Assembly: GCA_913775095.1 (NCBI GenBank)
Contig: CAJYIW010000024.1
Location: 434,001-498,000 of the forward strand
Direction of reading: 5' to 3'
Source of the DNA: an uncultured Siphonobacter sp.
Lineage (GTDB): Bacteria; Bacteroidota; Bacteroidia; Cytophagales; Spirosomataceae
Length of the DNA stretch: 64,000 bases
Below are positions 7,575 through 16,863 of the stretch, piece after piece. The translations under genes were made by a program, and so were the position numbers. How positions within the stretch are numbered: the stretch's first letter is position 1; each line of letters opens with the position of its first letter. The notes below the pieces were generated by a model. The model did not search any database and was not told the DNA's origin. It was given only the letters and a program-made list of their open reading frames with translations.

Positions 7575-10439
7575 TTAAATTTTAATCAGAAACTCATTCA
7601 GATTCTGTTCCGTCGGTAAATCCAGTTTCCCCCGGAGCCGGTATCGTTTCAGCTCCACACTCCTGACGGTAATGTTCAGTAACTGAGCGATTTCCTTGCT
7701 GGATAAATTCATTCGTAAGTAAGCCGCCAGCTTTAAATCCCCGGAAGTGAGATTGGGATACGACTCCAGGAGTTTTTTGAAGAAATAATCGTGAACATCG
7801 TTAAAGTTGGATTCGAAGATATCCCAGCTATGCTCGTCCGCCAGGTTTCGATCAATCAGCTGAACCAGCGATCGATACTGCTTCGTTCCTGAATCCGACC
7901 CCATTTCTTTCCTGAGCTTTTCCAGTTCTCCTTTAATGGTTTCCAGTAACTCATTTTTATGCAGCAGATTCATGGCCGAATTGGCCAGCTCTTCGGATTT
8001 CCGTTCTACGTCTTTGCGTAACTGCTCGTTTTTAAGTTTCGTGAGCGTTTGTTCATTGCGATGCTGCTCGTCTTCGAGTTGTTTTTGCATGCGGGACTGA
8101 ATGCGACGCTGATGCGTCTGAATTCTTTTCAGGTAAATCTGATACGTAATCCATACGCCCAGGGTAATCATCAACAAATAAAAGAGCTGGCTCCAGAGGT
8201 TCCAGTACCAGGGAGGACGAATTTCAAAGGGTAAAACGGTTTCTTCCGCCGAAACAGACGAACGGATTCGCAGTACGTAAGATCCCGGCTCCAGAGGACC
8301 CGTACTTAGCTCTTTCTCTTTAGTAAAGCCTGACCAATCTGACATTTTGCCATCAATTCTATACTGATACAAAAGGTCGGCTTCGTATTGGGTGGAAGCG
8401 AACGTGATGGAAAGGTTATTCTGCCAGTACCTGAATTTCAACTCTTCCGGCAACTGATTGGGGTATAAAGTCCGGGTAAAATTTTCCGTCGTGATCTGCC
8501 GGATATTAGGCCGGGCATAGGGTAATTTAATGCTTTGATTCATGTAAGAAACGGGTACGATCGAAAAGCCGTCGTCTCCACAAATGAGCAGAGTTTTAGC
8601 ATCCAGACTGACGATGTTTTCGTAACCTTCTACCCAGGGGACATGCTGAAGATTCAGCTCGGTGATCCGCTGACCCGGCACCCAGTACGCCAGCGATCCA
8701 CTGGACCGAAGCACTACGTAGGATTTATAGTTAACTGGAAAAATGTTCTTAACGCCCTGGTTTCCCAATAACGGAATGGATTTGAGCCGGAAGTCATTCA
8801 GGTAATAACTTTGCCTGCTAGTGGTAACGACAGGCTGTCCTTCCACTTCCGTCAACGATGCGTCCTGAAACCCTTTCACTACTACATTACTCGTAATCTT
8901 GCTAACATCCTCTGATAAGCGAATGGCCCGGATACCCCGGTATTTTTGTTTAATCCAGAGCGTTCCATTGCTGCGTTCCAGTATTTCATCGGTTAAGGCG
9001 AAATCACCGGATAAGGTATGGCTCAGTTTCCACTGCCCCTGGTCTTTCCGGTATACTCCCAGGGCCGTATAGGTGCCCTGAATCAGAATATCCGGCCGTT
9101 CAGACAGTTGGTGCAAGACCAGCCCACCGGTAAGGTTGGATATCTGTCGGAATCGCTGCCCTTCGAGGATAAATGTGCCTTCATTATGGCCACAGAATAG
9201 TTTACCATCGATTACCTCCAGATCCCACACCTGCCCCTGACTGCCCGAAACCATTCCGATGGTGGATCCTGATGGAGTACTTTCCACTTTAAAAACGCCG
9301 TGATTGGTCCCCACATACACCTGATTTTCAAAAACGACGGCGTCATACACGGTGCCCAGTAAGCCGGTCTGATCGCGGTAATGCCGTACGGGAGAACTCA
9401 TCAGCAGAGCGTCAATTCCGTTATCCGTTCCCGCCCAGACGTTTCCATCGACATCCAGATGCAGGGCCAGAATGGTATTATTCTGTAAACCTGATTTTTG
9501 ATTGAGATAGGAACGAATCTGTCCATACTCATCCGTAACAATGGCTCCGTTTAGTACGGAACCGTATACGTAAGTATGTTCGTCAACTTTGGTTGCCTTA
9601 TTCAACTGATTAACAGCCAGAAACCGACTGGCGGGCGTGTTCTGCCGGGTAAATCCTTCGTTGGTCAGGAGATACAAGGCCCGATCCGTGCCGACCTGAA
9701 GTTGCGTTGCATTGGCTTTCAGAATGCTTCGGACCCATTCTTTTCCCAGAAACTCACTGCCTTTTACGAACACAAACTGTTCATCTACCCATTCGTAAAG
9801 TCCTTTATCAAAAATCTGAACGAACAATCGCTGATCCACCTGAAACGCGAAAAAGACGTTTCCAGGAGTGCGTATGGTAGTAATCTGCTGATTGCGATAC
9901 CGGTAAAGAAAGGCAAACGAATGAAAGTAAACGCCATCCTGCATAGGCAGAATGTTCCATATCTCTTCCTGCCGAAAACGCTGGTCTTTGTGAAGGTGCG
10001 TCAGGGAGGAATACTTCAAAACGCCTGCCGAATCAGATTTCCAATAGCCAAATTCTCCGAGAGCTCCTGTGTAAATCCGATTGTCAGAGACGGCTACGGA
10101 GCGAATGATTTGTCGCTGAGGCAGAATGTAATTTTTCCAGGTATTTCCATCGTACTCCAGTAAGCCTTTGGAATTTCCTACGTAGAGAAACCGTGTTTCA
10201 GGATTCTGGGCAATACTCCAGTTCTGACGTTGAGCCTGATAATCAAGGGGTGAGAAATGAATGACTGCCGGAAGGCATAACTTTTGTAACTCTTCGGTAT
10301 ATCCCTGCCCAAAAACAGAAAAGCTTATTACTGAACAGAATACGCTGATTATTAGAACCGATGCCTGATGTACGTATTTTCTTATCCTAATCCACACTTT
10401 CACTTCCTTAATACTATTTAGGCCTGTTATTACTGACAA
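7575..10439 (-). CDS. Membrane-spanning Y_Y_Y / LuxR-type HTH regulator
   Basis: A 954-aa protein that joins an extracytoplasmic sensor directly to a DNA-binding domain. An N-terminal hydrophobic segment (about 25-45, ending VFGQG) is a signal sequence or anchor. Then come propeller-type repeats (LYVGNSKGLLEYDGNTWKNY; GNVWAGTDNGIDAL), a Y_Y_Y domain (YRIDGKMSDWSGF), a transmembrane helix at about 748-770, a long coiled coil (to about 850), and a LuxR-like HTH at about 895-950 (LSSKEIAQLLNITVRSVELKRYRLR). It has no kinase or receiver domain, so it is not a hybrid two-component system. It is divergent from susC and presumably controls that locus in response to a sugar. A later start near residue 14 (Val codon) is possible. 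Confidence 0.88.
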   Translation of the reverse strand: MSVITGLNSIKEVKVWIRIRKYVHQASVLIISVFCSVISFSVFGQGYTEELQKLCLPAVIHFSPLDYQAQRQNWSIAQNPETRFLYVGNSKGLLEYDGNTWKNYILPQRQIIRSVAVSDNRIYTGALGEFGYWKSDSAGVLKYSSLTHLHKDQRFRQEEIWNILPMQDGVYFHSFAFLYRYRNQQITTIRTPGNVFFAFQVDQRLFVQIFDKGLYEWVDEQFVFVKGSEFLGKEWVRSILKANATQLQVGTDRALYLLTNEGFTRQNTPASRFLAVNQLNKATKVDEHTYVYGSVLNGAIVTDEYGQIRSYLNQKSGLQNNTILALHLDVDGNVWAGTDNGIDALLMSSPVRHYRDQTGLLGTVYDAVVFENQVYVGTNHGVFKVESTPSGSTIGMVSGSQGQVWDLEVIDGKLFCGHNEGTFILEGQRFRQISNLTGGLVLHQLSERPDILIQGTYTALGVYRKDQGQWKLSHTLSGDFALTDEILERSNGTLWIKQKYRGIRAIRLSEDVSKITSNVVVKGFQDASLTEVEGQPVVTTSRQSYYLNDFRLKSIPLLGNQGVKNIFPVNYKSYVVLRSSGSLAYWVPGQRITELNLQHVPWVEGYENIVSLDAKTLLICGDDGFSIVPVSYMNQSIKLPYARPNIRQITTENFTRTLYPNQLPEELKFRYWQNNLSITFASTQYEADLLYQYRIDGKMSDWSGFTKEKELSTGPLEPGSYVLRIRSSVSAEETVLPFEIRPPWYWNLWSQLFYLLMITLGVWITYQIYLKRIQTHQRRIQSRMQKQLEDEQHRNEQTLTKLKNEQLRKDVERKSEELANSAMNLLHKNELLETIKGELEKLRKEMGSDSGTKQYRSLVQLIDRNLADEHSWDIFESNFNDVHDYFFKKLLESYPNLTSGDLKLAAYLRMNLSSKEIAQLLNITVRSVELKRYRLRGKLDLPTEQNLNEFLIKI

Positions 10440-10469
10440 TTTTCTCCATCAGTAATACAAATATGAAAG

Positions 10470-10523
10470 AATGATGTGGTCTTACCAAGCCATCTATTGA
10501 AAATGATGTGGTAATGATGTAGT
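10470..10523 (+). promoter_or_regulatory. Triple AATGATGTRGT direct repeat, operator candidate
   Basis: Three direct copies of AATGATGTRGT lie at 10470-10480, 10502-10512 and 10513-10523, offset by 32 and 11 bp (about three turns and one turn). They end six bases before the -33 element of the susC promoter, the position of an activator site. The divergent HTH regulator is the natural candidate to bind them. Confidence 0.65.
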
Positions 10524-10528
10524 ACTTT

Positions 10529-10561
10529 TTTGGGTGAACCTGCTTGGATATTTTAATTTTG
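10529..10561 (+). promoter_or_regulatory. susC operon promoter
   Basis: TTTG at 10529-10532 and the perfect -7 element TAATTTTG at 10554-10561 are 21 bp apart. This places the start of transcription downstream of 10561 and rules out the upstream in-frame ATG at 10534, fixing the susC start at 10588. Confidence 0.75.
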
Positions 10562-10587
10562 CTCACCAAATAATACAATTCCTTACC

Positions 10588-13584
10588 ATGAAGAAAGCTT
10601 ATTTTCTGTTGCTATCTATGCTTCTCTTAGTATTGACGCAAGGTCATGCTCAGGAAGCACGTCGCATCACTGGAAGGGTGACGAGTGCTGACGATAATCA
10701 GGCTCTGCCCGGTGCGACCATCGCCATAAAAGGTACTACGCGTGGTACCAACTCTGATGCCGAGGGACGCTTCTCTATTGAGGTCAATAGTGGAAGTGTT
10801 CTTGTGGTAAGTTTCGTAGGCATGAAGCCGAAAGAAGTAGCCGTGTCGGCTGCCATTACCGAAGTAACCGTTGCTTTGGAATCGGATGCTTCTACGTTGA
10901 ATGAGGTAGTAGCCATCGGTTATGGCACAGCCCGTAAAAAAGACTTAACGGGTGCGGTGGCCTCTTTGAAAACGGCCGACCTGGTCAATCAGCCGGTTGC
11001 TTCGGCAACGCAGGCCATGCAGGGTAAACTGGCCGGGGTTCAGGTAACGACTTCGGGTGAACCCGGTAGCGTTCCAACACTTCGGATTCGCGGTACGGGT
11101 ACCTTATTAGCGGGTGCAGATCCCCTGTATGTGGTGGATGGAGTCATCACGGATGACATTCGTAACATTAATCCTCAGGATATCACTTCGATGGATGTAC
11201 TGAAAGATGCATCCGCAACGGCTATTTACGGGATGCGGGCTGCCAACGGAGTAGTTCTGGTAACGACCAAACGTGGACAGTCTGGAGCTATCCGCGTCAG
11301 TTACGACGGATACGTAGGCGTGCGTCAGGCATCCCGCAAGGTAAAAATGGCTGGTTCGCAGCAGTACATTGATTTTTCAAATGAAGCTCTGATTCGTGCG
11401 GGACAGCAGCCCTCTTTCACCAGTGGAGATATTAAAGCCAATACCAACTGGTTTGACGCCATTACCCGTACGGCTCTGGTTCATAACCATAACATTTCCT
11501 TAGCCGGTGGTTCCGAGAAAAGCACATACTTCTTAAGTGGAGGTTATCTCTATGATGACGGTATTCTGAAAGGAAACGGTTACCGTCGTTTAAGTCTTCG
11601 GGCCAGCAATGATTATCAAATCAGCAAGTCTTTCAAAATCGGAGCTTCGCTGAACCTGGCTCAGGAAGAAAACGAGAACAAGCCTTACTCGGCCTTTACC
11701 AGTGCGTACAAGCAGGCTCCTATTGCTCCGGTGTACAATGAAGACGGTAGTTATGGTTTTACGCTTCGTAACAACGTAGCCAACCCCGTAGCCCAGCTCA
11801 ATTATACCAACGATCGCACCAACAGCTTACGTTTACAGGGGGTTTTATTCGCCGAGTGGAACATTATGAATGATCTGAAGTTCCGTTCCAACTTTGCCGT
11901 TGAAAACCGTTCGTTCAATAACCGCAAATACAATCCGGTTTACGTAGTTTCGGGTAACCAGCAAAATAATACCAGTCAGCTTACCCTTCGTAACGATGAC
12001 GCCAGCCGCTGGGTTTGGGATAATACCTTGACTTATACCAAGACGTTCGGTGAAAAACATAATTTCAACGCACTGGTAGGTTTCACGGGTGAACGCTATA
12101 AAACCAGCTTCTTCGGTGGCTCGCGTCTTAACGTTCCCAATGATCCCAACTACTGGGTTCTGAACCTGGGAACGCAGGCGACCGCTACCAACGAAAATGG
12201 CATGGGTCTGGAAAGACGTTTATCCTACTACGGTCGTTTGAATTATAACTATGATGATCGTTACCTGTTAACGGCTACTCTCCGTCAGGATGGTTCGAGC
12301 AAATTTCCTTCGAACAACCGTTCCAGCGTATTCCCGTCGGTAGGGGCTGCCTGGCAGATTGGTAACGAGCAGTTTATGAAAGGCCAGAATGTCTTTTCCA
12401 TGCTGAAACTGCGGGCCAGCTGGGGTCAGGTAGGAAATGACAAAATTGTTCCTAATGCCTTCCTTTATACGCTAACGTCAAACCTGGATTATCAGATTGA
12501 CGGTCAGTTAGCCTCGGGATACACCATTCAGGATATTAAAGATTTGAACCTGCGATGGGAAGTAACAACTGAGAAAGATTTAGGTCTGGAATTTGGCTTA
12601 CTGAACAATCGTCTGACGGGAGAAGTAAACTATTACGACAAACTCACACGTGATGCTCTGATTTATAAGCCTATTGATGCCATTTTCGGAGATAATGACT
12701 CACAATACCTGACGAACGCAGCCGATATCCGGAACCGTGGTATTGAATTTGGTGTCAACTGGAACGAGAAAAAAGGCGATTTCCGTTACAACGTAGGGGT
12801 AAACTTCACGATTAACAATAACAAAATCGAGCGGGTAAACGGTGGTCTTCCCATTCAGGCCGGTAGCCTGGGTAATGGCCAGATTACTACTCAAACAGCA
12901 GAAGGACAACCCATTGGTAGCTTCTATGTCTATCAAACAAACGGTATTTTCCAGTCTCAGGCTGACCTCGACGCGTATCCTCACATTTCATCCGCCAAGG
13001 TCGGTGATCTTCGCTACGTGGATACCAACGGTGATGGAATCATCAATGGGAATGACCGCGTCTACAAAGGTTCGTATCAGCCCAAGTATTACTTTGGTTT
13101 GACGGGTGGATTGAGCTACAAGAACTTCGATCTGAGCATTACTGCTGCCGGTAACCTGGGTAACCAGATTTACAACGGTAAGAAAGCCCAGCGTTTTGGT
13201 AATGAGAACATCGAGGCTTCGGTCACGAACTGGTGGTCACCTTCCAACACGACGTCGACTAACCCTCGTCCCTCGAATGACGTAGCCCTGGCTTCAGATT
13301 ACTACATTGAGTCAGGTTCTTACCTGCGACTGAATAACATTTCGTTAGGGTATACTTTACCTAAAACATTGACCGATAGCTGGAAAATGCAGGGAATTCG
13401 GGTGTACGCAACGGCTCAGAACCTGGTAACCTTCCAGAAATTCTCTGGCTTTACGCCTGAACTTCCCGGAAGAACGCTGGCCAATACCAGTGACCAGACT
13501 GCCGGCACTTTGTCTTCAGGTATTGAACTGGATGCATATCCTACGCCACGTACGTTCCTGTTGGGCTTAACTGTTAATTTTTAA
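10588..13584 (+). CDS. susC: SusC/RagA-type TonB-linked outer-membrane transporter
   Basis: A 998-aa outer-membrane importer for oligosaccharides, driven by TonB. After the signal peptide (MKKAYFLLLSMLLLVLTQGHAQ) come a CarboxypepD_reg-like beta domain (ITGRVTSADDNQALPGATI), the plug domain with the SusC signature (NPQDITSMDVLKDASATAIYG, then ANGVVLVTTKRG), and a 22-strand-type barrel ending in an aromatic residue (FLLGLTVNF). A start at 10534 in the same frame would lie upstream of the -7 element, so the ATG at 10588 is chosen. It forms the usual pair with the susD gene 70 bp downstream. Substrate is inferred from the glycosidases that follow, probably beta-1,2-glucan oligosaccharides. Confidence 0.95.
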   Translation: MKKAYFLLLSMLLLVLTQGHAQEARRITGRVTSADDNQALPGATIAIKGTTRGTNSDAEGRFSIEVNSGSVLVVSFVGMKPKEVAVSAAITEVTVALESDASTLNEVVAIGYGTARKKDLTGAVASLKTADLVNQPVASATQAMQGKLAGVQVTTSGEPGSVPTLRIRGTGTLLAGADPLYVVDGVITDDIRNINPQDITSMDVLKDASATAIYGMRAANGVVLVTTKRGQSGAIRVSYDGYVGVRQASRKVKMAGSQQYIDFSNEALIRAGQQPSFTSGDIKANTNWFDAITRTALVHNHNISLAGGSEKSTYFLSGGYLYDDGILKGNGYRRLSLRASNDYQISKSFKIGASLNLAQEENENKPYSAFTSAYKQAPIAPVYNEDGSYGFTLRNNVANPVAQLNYTNDRTNSLRLQGVLFAEWNIMNDLKFRSNFAVENRSFNNRKYNPVYVVSGNQQNNTSQLTLRNDDASRWVWDNTLTYTKTFGEKHNFNALVGFTGERYKTSFFGGSRLNVPNDPNYWVLNLGTQATATNENGMGLERRLSYYGRLNYNYDDRYLLTATLRQDGSSKFPSNNRSSVFPSVGAAWQIGNEQFMKGQNVFSMLKLRASWGQVGNDKIVPNAFLYTLTSNLDYQIDGQLASGYTIQDIKDLNLRWEVTTEKDLGLEFGLLNNRLTGEVNYYDKLTRDALIYKPIDAIFGDNDSQYLTNAADIRNRGIEFGVNWNEKKGDFRYNVGVNFTINNNKIERVNGGLPIQAGSLGNGQITTQTAEGQPIGSFYVYQTNGIFQSQADLDAYPHISSAKVGDLRYVDTNGDGIINGNDRVYKGSYQPKYYFGLTGGLSYKNFDLSITAAGNLGNQIYNGKKAQRFGNENIEASVTNWWSPSNTTSTNPRPSNDVALASDYYIESGSYLRLNNISLGYTLPKTLTDSWKMQGIRVYATAQNLVTFQKFSGFTPELPGRTLANTSDQTAGTLSSGIELDAYPTPRTFLLGLTVNF

Positions 13585-13595
13585 GGCATGATCCC

Positions 13596-13633
13596 GGAGT
13601 AATACACACCTCTTACCGGGCGTTTATTACTCC
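13596..13633 (+). other. Intercistronic hairpin between susC and susD
   Basis: GGAGTAATA (13596-13604) and TATTACTCC (13625-13633) form a perfect 9-bp stem with a 20-nt loop and no T-run. It could set the ratio of susC to susD mRNA by stabilising or trimming the transcript; that role is inferred. Confidence 0.4.
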
Positions 13634-13654
13634 TTCTATAAAAGATACGATACA

Positions 13655-15118
13655 ATGAAAATCAATAAATATATCTTAAGAGCCGGACTTTTCGCGGGCC
13701 TGAGCCTCAGCGGGATGGCTTGTAAGGATTTCCTGGAAGTGAAGCCTCAGGGTGAATTAACGCCCGATTACCTTTCCATTGATCCCGAAGCTTCCGAAGG
13801 AATCGTAACGGCGATTTATAACAAAATGCTGGACTGGAACATCCACTCTTTCTCGTGGATTGGTATTACCAGTATTGCTTCGGATGATGCCGACAAGGGT
13901 AGCGATCCAGGGGATTCAGGTTCGGATAAAAACGAGCTCGACGGCTTTACTTTCTCCGCCACAAGTGGTTCATTCAATGACATCTGGCAGGGAAACTATC
14001 AGGGCATTGCCCGGGCTAACCAGGCTCTTACCTACCTGCCTAACCTGACCATTGACGAGGCCACCAAAACTCGTCTGGTTGGAGAATCAAGCTTTTTACG
14101 GGCGTATTTCTACTTCAATCTGGTTCGTACGTTTGGCGGGGTTCCCCTGATTACCAAAGTGCCGGATCCCACGAGTGAAGCCGATCTGGCAGCGGGTCGC
14201 AAACGGGCCTCTGCCACGGAAATTTACGCTTTAATCGAAGCAGATTTAACTACCGCCGTCGCTAATCTTCCCGAAAAAGGAAATACGCCAGCGGGTCGGG
14301 CCACCAAAGGAGCTGCTCAGGCTCTTTTAGCCAAAGTTTCCATGTATCAGAAGAAATGGGATAAAGTGCTGGAGCTGACGAACACGATCATTGCGGGAGG
14401 TAAATATTCACTCGTGGAAGATTACTCAACCATCTGGCGTGAAGTAGGTGAAAACAATGCGGAGTCTATTTTTGAAGTTCAGGCTCAGGGCACTACGCCT
14501 AACAAAGGCATCAACAACTATTCGACCACCCAGGGCGTTCGCGGCCAATGGGGCTGGGGTTTCAATACGCCCTCTGCGGACCTGGAGAAAGCCTATGAAG
14601 CGGGCGATAAACGCAAAGATGCGACGTTTATGTATCCTGGTGAAGTATTATGGGATGGACAACGGGTGTCTCCAACCGCTCCTAACCGGGCCTACAACCA
14701 GAAAGCCTACGTGAGCCGTGTGGCTGAAACGTATAACGGAAACGATACGGAAACGAATAAAAACATGCGTATCCTGCGTTTTGCGGAAGTACTGTTAATG
14801 AATGCCGAAGCAGCCAATGAGCTGGGTCAACCAGCCAATGCCCTGATTTCCCTGAACAAAGTACGGGTTCGGGCGGGACTGGCGGCTTTAACGACTCTTC
14901 CTCAGACTGAATTACGGATGAAAATCTGGAACGAGCGTCGCGTCGAGTTAGCTTTTGAACACGATCGGATGTTTGATTTGCGTCGTCAGGGCCGGGCCGG
15001 TACCGTGCTGCGTGCTCTGGGCCTTCCTTACGTGGATGGTAAACATGATCTGTTTCCTATTCCTCAGGTTCAAATTGATCTGAGTGGCAAAGCTTTGACT
15101 CAGAATCCTGGCTATTAA
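13655..15118 (+). CDS. susD: SusD/RagB-type surface glycan-binding lipoprotein
   Basis: A 487-aa surface lipoprotein that caps the SusC barrel and binds the incoming glycan. The signal peptide ends in a lipobox (LSGMAC, Cys23) followed by KDFLEVKPQGELTPD, the standard start of SusD proteins. The helical TPR-like core and the C-terminal SusD signature (RFAEVLLMNAEAANELG, then ERRVELAFEHDRMFDLRR) are intact, and the protein ends with the usual LTQNPGY. It follows susC and precedes two glycosidases, so it belongs to the same utilisation locus. Confidence 0.95.
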   Translation: MKINKYILRAGLFAGLSLSGMACKDFLEVKPQGELTPDYLSIDPEASEGIVTAIYNKMLDWNIHSFSWIGITSIASDDADKGSDPGDSGSDKNELDGFTFSATSGSFNDIWQGNYQGIARANQALTYLPNLTIDEATKTRLVGESSFLRAYFYFNLVRTFGGVPLITKVPDPTSEADLAAGRKRASATEIYALIEADLTTAVANLPEKGNTPAGRATKGAAQALLAKVSMYQKKWDKVLELTNTIIAGGKYSLVEDYSTIWREVGENNAESIFEVQAQGTTPNKGINNYSTTQGVRGQWGWGFNTPSADLEKAYEAGDKRKDATFMYPGEVLWDGQRVSPTAPNRAYNQKAYVSRVAETYNGNDTETNKNMRILRFAEVLLMNAEAANELGQPANALISLNKVRVRAGLAALTTLPQTELRMKIWNERRVELAFEHDRMFDLRRQGRAGTVLRALGLPYVDGKHDLFPIPQVQIDLSGKALTQNPGY

Positions 15119-15131
15119 TTGCTGAATAACC

Positions 15132-15180
15132 GGACCGTAACTCCGTAACCTTTTCAGGGAGTTACGGTCCTTTTTCTTTC
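15132..15180 (+). terminator. Terminator between susD and the GH144 gene
   Basis: GGACCGTAACTCC (15132-15144) pairs with GGAGTTACGGTCC (15158-15170), followed by TTTTTCTTTC. Being a strong terminator inside the locus, it should limit expression of the enzymes relative to susCD unless they have their own promoter. Confidence 0.85.
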
Positions 15181-15206
15181 GTACTCCGCCCAATCATTCC
15201 TGCTTT

Positions 15207-16805
15207 ATGTCTCTGTTTAAAACTCTTTCCTGGGGAGTTCTGGCCCTGGCTTTGTCTACTGCTTCATGTACGAAGTCCATAACGCCTGGTTCCAACACTT
15301 CATCAACCACTCCCCCGACCGAAAAAAATGAATACATGAATGTAGTACAGAAAGCTACGTTCAGGTATTTCTGGGATTTTGCTCATCCGGTTTCCGGCAT
15401 GGCTCCCGAACGTACGGCAACGCCCAATATCGTTACGACCGGCGGTACCGGCTTTGGCCTCATGGGTATCGTAGTAGCCGCTGAACGCCAATGGATCACC
15501 CGCGAGCAGGCGGTAGCCCGGGTTCAGAAAATTGCTGATTTTCTGGAGAAGTCGGATCGTTTTCACGGAGCCTGGTCGCACTGGCTGGATGGTAACACGG
15601 GTAAAGTGGTGCCGTTCGGTCAGAAAGACAATGGAGGGGATCTGGTGGAAACCGCTTTTCTGACCAACGGCCTGTTAGTAGCCCGCGAATACTTCAACGG
15701 AACCACTGCTGCCGAAAAAAAACTCCGCAATCAAATCACTGCATTATACGAAGGCGTAGAGTGGGACTGGTACGTTCACGAGGGTAAGTTACGCTGGCAC
15801 TGGTCTAAACAATACGGATGGGAAATGAATATGCCCATCGAAGGGTATAATGAGTGTTTAGTTACTTACGTGCTGGCTCTGGGTTCACCAACGCACCCAA
15901 TCAAGCCAGAAGTCTACGAAAATACCTGGAAGCAATCCAACCATTTTACCAATGGCAACGAGTACATGGGCTATCAATTGAAGATTGGCTTTCCTTACGG
16001 CGGACCTCTCTTCTTTAGCCATTATTCATACCTGAGTCTGGATCCCCGCCAGATGGAGGACCAGCACACGAATTACTGGCAAATGAATCAGGCTCATACG
16101 CTCATGAACTGGGCGTATTGTGCCGAAAAAGCCCCCAAGGCTTACGGCTATTCCGAAGAAAACTGGGGACTGACGGCGAGTGACGATTATAACTTCTACG
16201 ACGCTCACTCCCCCACGAACGATAATGGCACCATTACGCCGACGGCGGCTCTTTCTGCCTTCCCTTATTCGCCTTACGAATCCTGGCAGGCTCTGCGGTA
16301 TTTCTACCTGAAACAGGGCAATCGTCTTTTCGGTGAATATGGTTTTTATGATGCTTTTAACGCTTCGAAAAACTGGGTTTCCAACCAGTACCTTGCCATT
16401 GATCAGGGACCCATCGTAGTGATGATGGAAAACTACCGTACGGGCCTGATCTGGAAAATCGGCGAACGTATTACGGAAATGAAGCAGGGATTGCAGAAAA
16501 TGGGGATTGAAAAGCCCTCCTACCCTACGGGTTTTTACGCCTATCAGCCCCACCCCAAAACGGGCGAATGGAGCCTGTTGAAGCATACCGATTCGGGGTT
16601 GTTTCCGCTGGACTTTGCGGTGAAAGGCAACGAACCCGTCACCCTGGAATTGAAGAATGCTTCCGGAACTGTTATCAAATTGCTGGATAACAAATCCCTG
16701 GCTGTGGGCACGCATACCCATTCGTTCGACGCTCCTTTCGGGAAATATACCGCTACGCTTACCCAGGGTTCGGTCAAAAAAACCCTTACGCTGGTGTTAC
16801 GATAA
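15207..16805 (+). CDS. GH144-type endo-beta-1,2-glucanase (glucoamylase-like), lipoprotein
   Basis: A 532-aa lipoprotein (lipobox STASC, Cys21) with an all-helical (alpha/alpha)6 domain of the Glycoamylase Pfam type. Recognisable stretches are TFRYFWDFAHPVSGMAPER, GGTGFGLMGIVVAAERQW, RFHGAWSHWLDGNTGKV and DNGGDLVETAFLTNGLL. Proteins of this family, once annotated glucoamylase, include GH144 endo-beta-1,2-glucanases of Chitinophaga and Bacteroides. The C-terminal 80 residues form a small beta domain. The adjacent GH3 gene gives the same pairing that degrades beta-1,2-glucan in Bacteroides. It would act at the cell surface or periplasm. Activity is inferred from family and context; catalytic residues were not assigned. 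Confidence 0.83.
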   Translation: MSLFKTLSWGVLALALSTASCTKSITPGSNTSSTTPPTEKNEYMNVVQKATFRYFWDFAHPVSGMAPERTATPNIVTTGGTGFGLMGIVVAAERQWITREQAVARVQKIADFLEKSDRFHGAWSHWLDGNTGKVVPFGQKDNGGDLVETAFLTNGLLVAREYFNGTTAAEKKLRNQITALYEGVEWDWYVHEGKLRWHWSKQYGWEMNMPIEGYNECLVTYVLALGSPTHPIKPEVYENTWKQSNHFTNGNEYMGYQLKIGFPYGGPLFFSHYSYLSLDPRQMEDQHTNYWQMNQAHTLMNWAYCAEKAPKAYGYSEENWGLTASDDYNFYDAHSPTNDNGTITPTAALSAFPYSPYESWQALRYFYLKQGNRLFGEYGFYDAFNASKNWVSNQYLAIDQGPIVVMMENYRTGLIWKIGERITEMKQGLQKMGIEKPSYPTGFYAYQPHPKTGEWSLLKHTDSGLFPLDFAVKGNEPVTLELKNASGTVIKLLDNKSLAVGTHTHSFDAPFGKYTATLTQGSVKKTLTLVLR

Positions 16806-16813
16806 CTTATGAA

Positions 16814-16851
16814 AAGACCGGGTTATGAATCAGAATCAGTGACCCGGTCTT
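16814..16851 (+). terminator. Hairpin between the GH144 and GH3 genes
   Basis: AAGACCGGGT (16814-16823) pairs with ACCCGGTCTT (16842-16851), followed by only CATATTATT. It is a weak terminator or an mRNA-processing hairpin. Confidence 0.5.
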
Positions 16852-16863
16852 CATATTATTCCT

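Noticed and set aside
9576-10163. Rightward open frame of 195 codons inside the regulator gene
   Set aside because: Antisense shadow of the propeller region; no recognisable protein.
7575-10439. Hybrid two-component system regulator
   Set aside because: No histidine kinase or receiver domain; after the coiled coil only a LuxR-like HTH is present.
16026-16721. Long leftward open frame (231 codons) inside the GH144 gene
   Set aside because: It is antisense to a clearly conserved glycosidase, has no promoter and no protein-like pattern; an effect of codon bias in the real gene.
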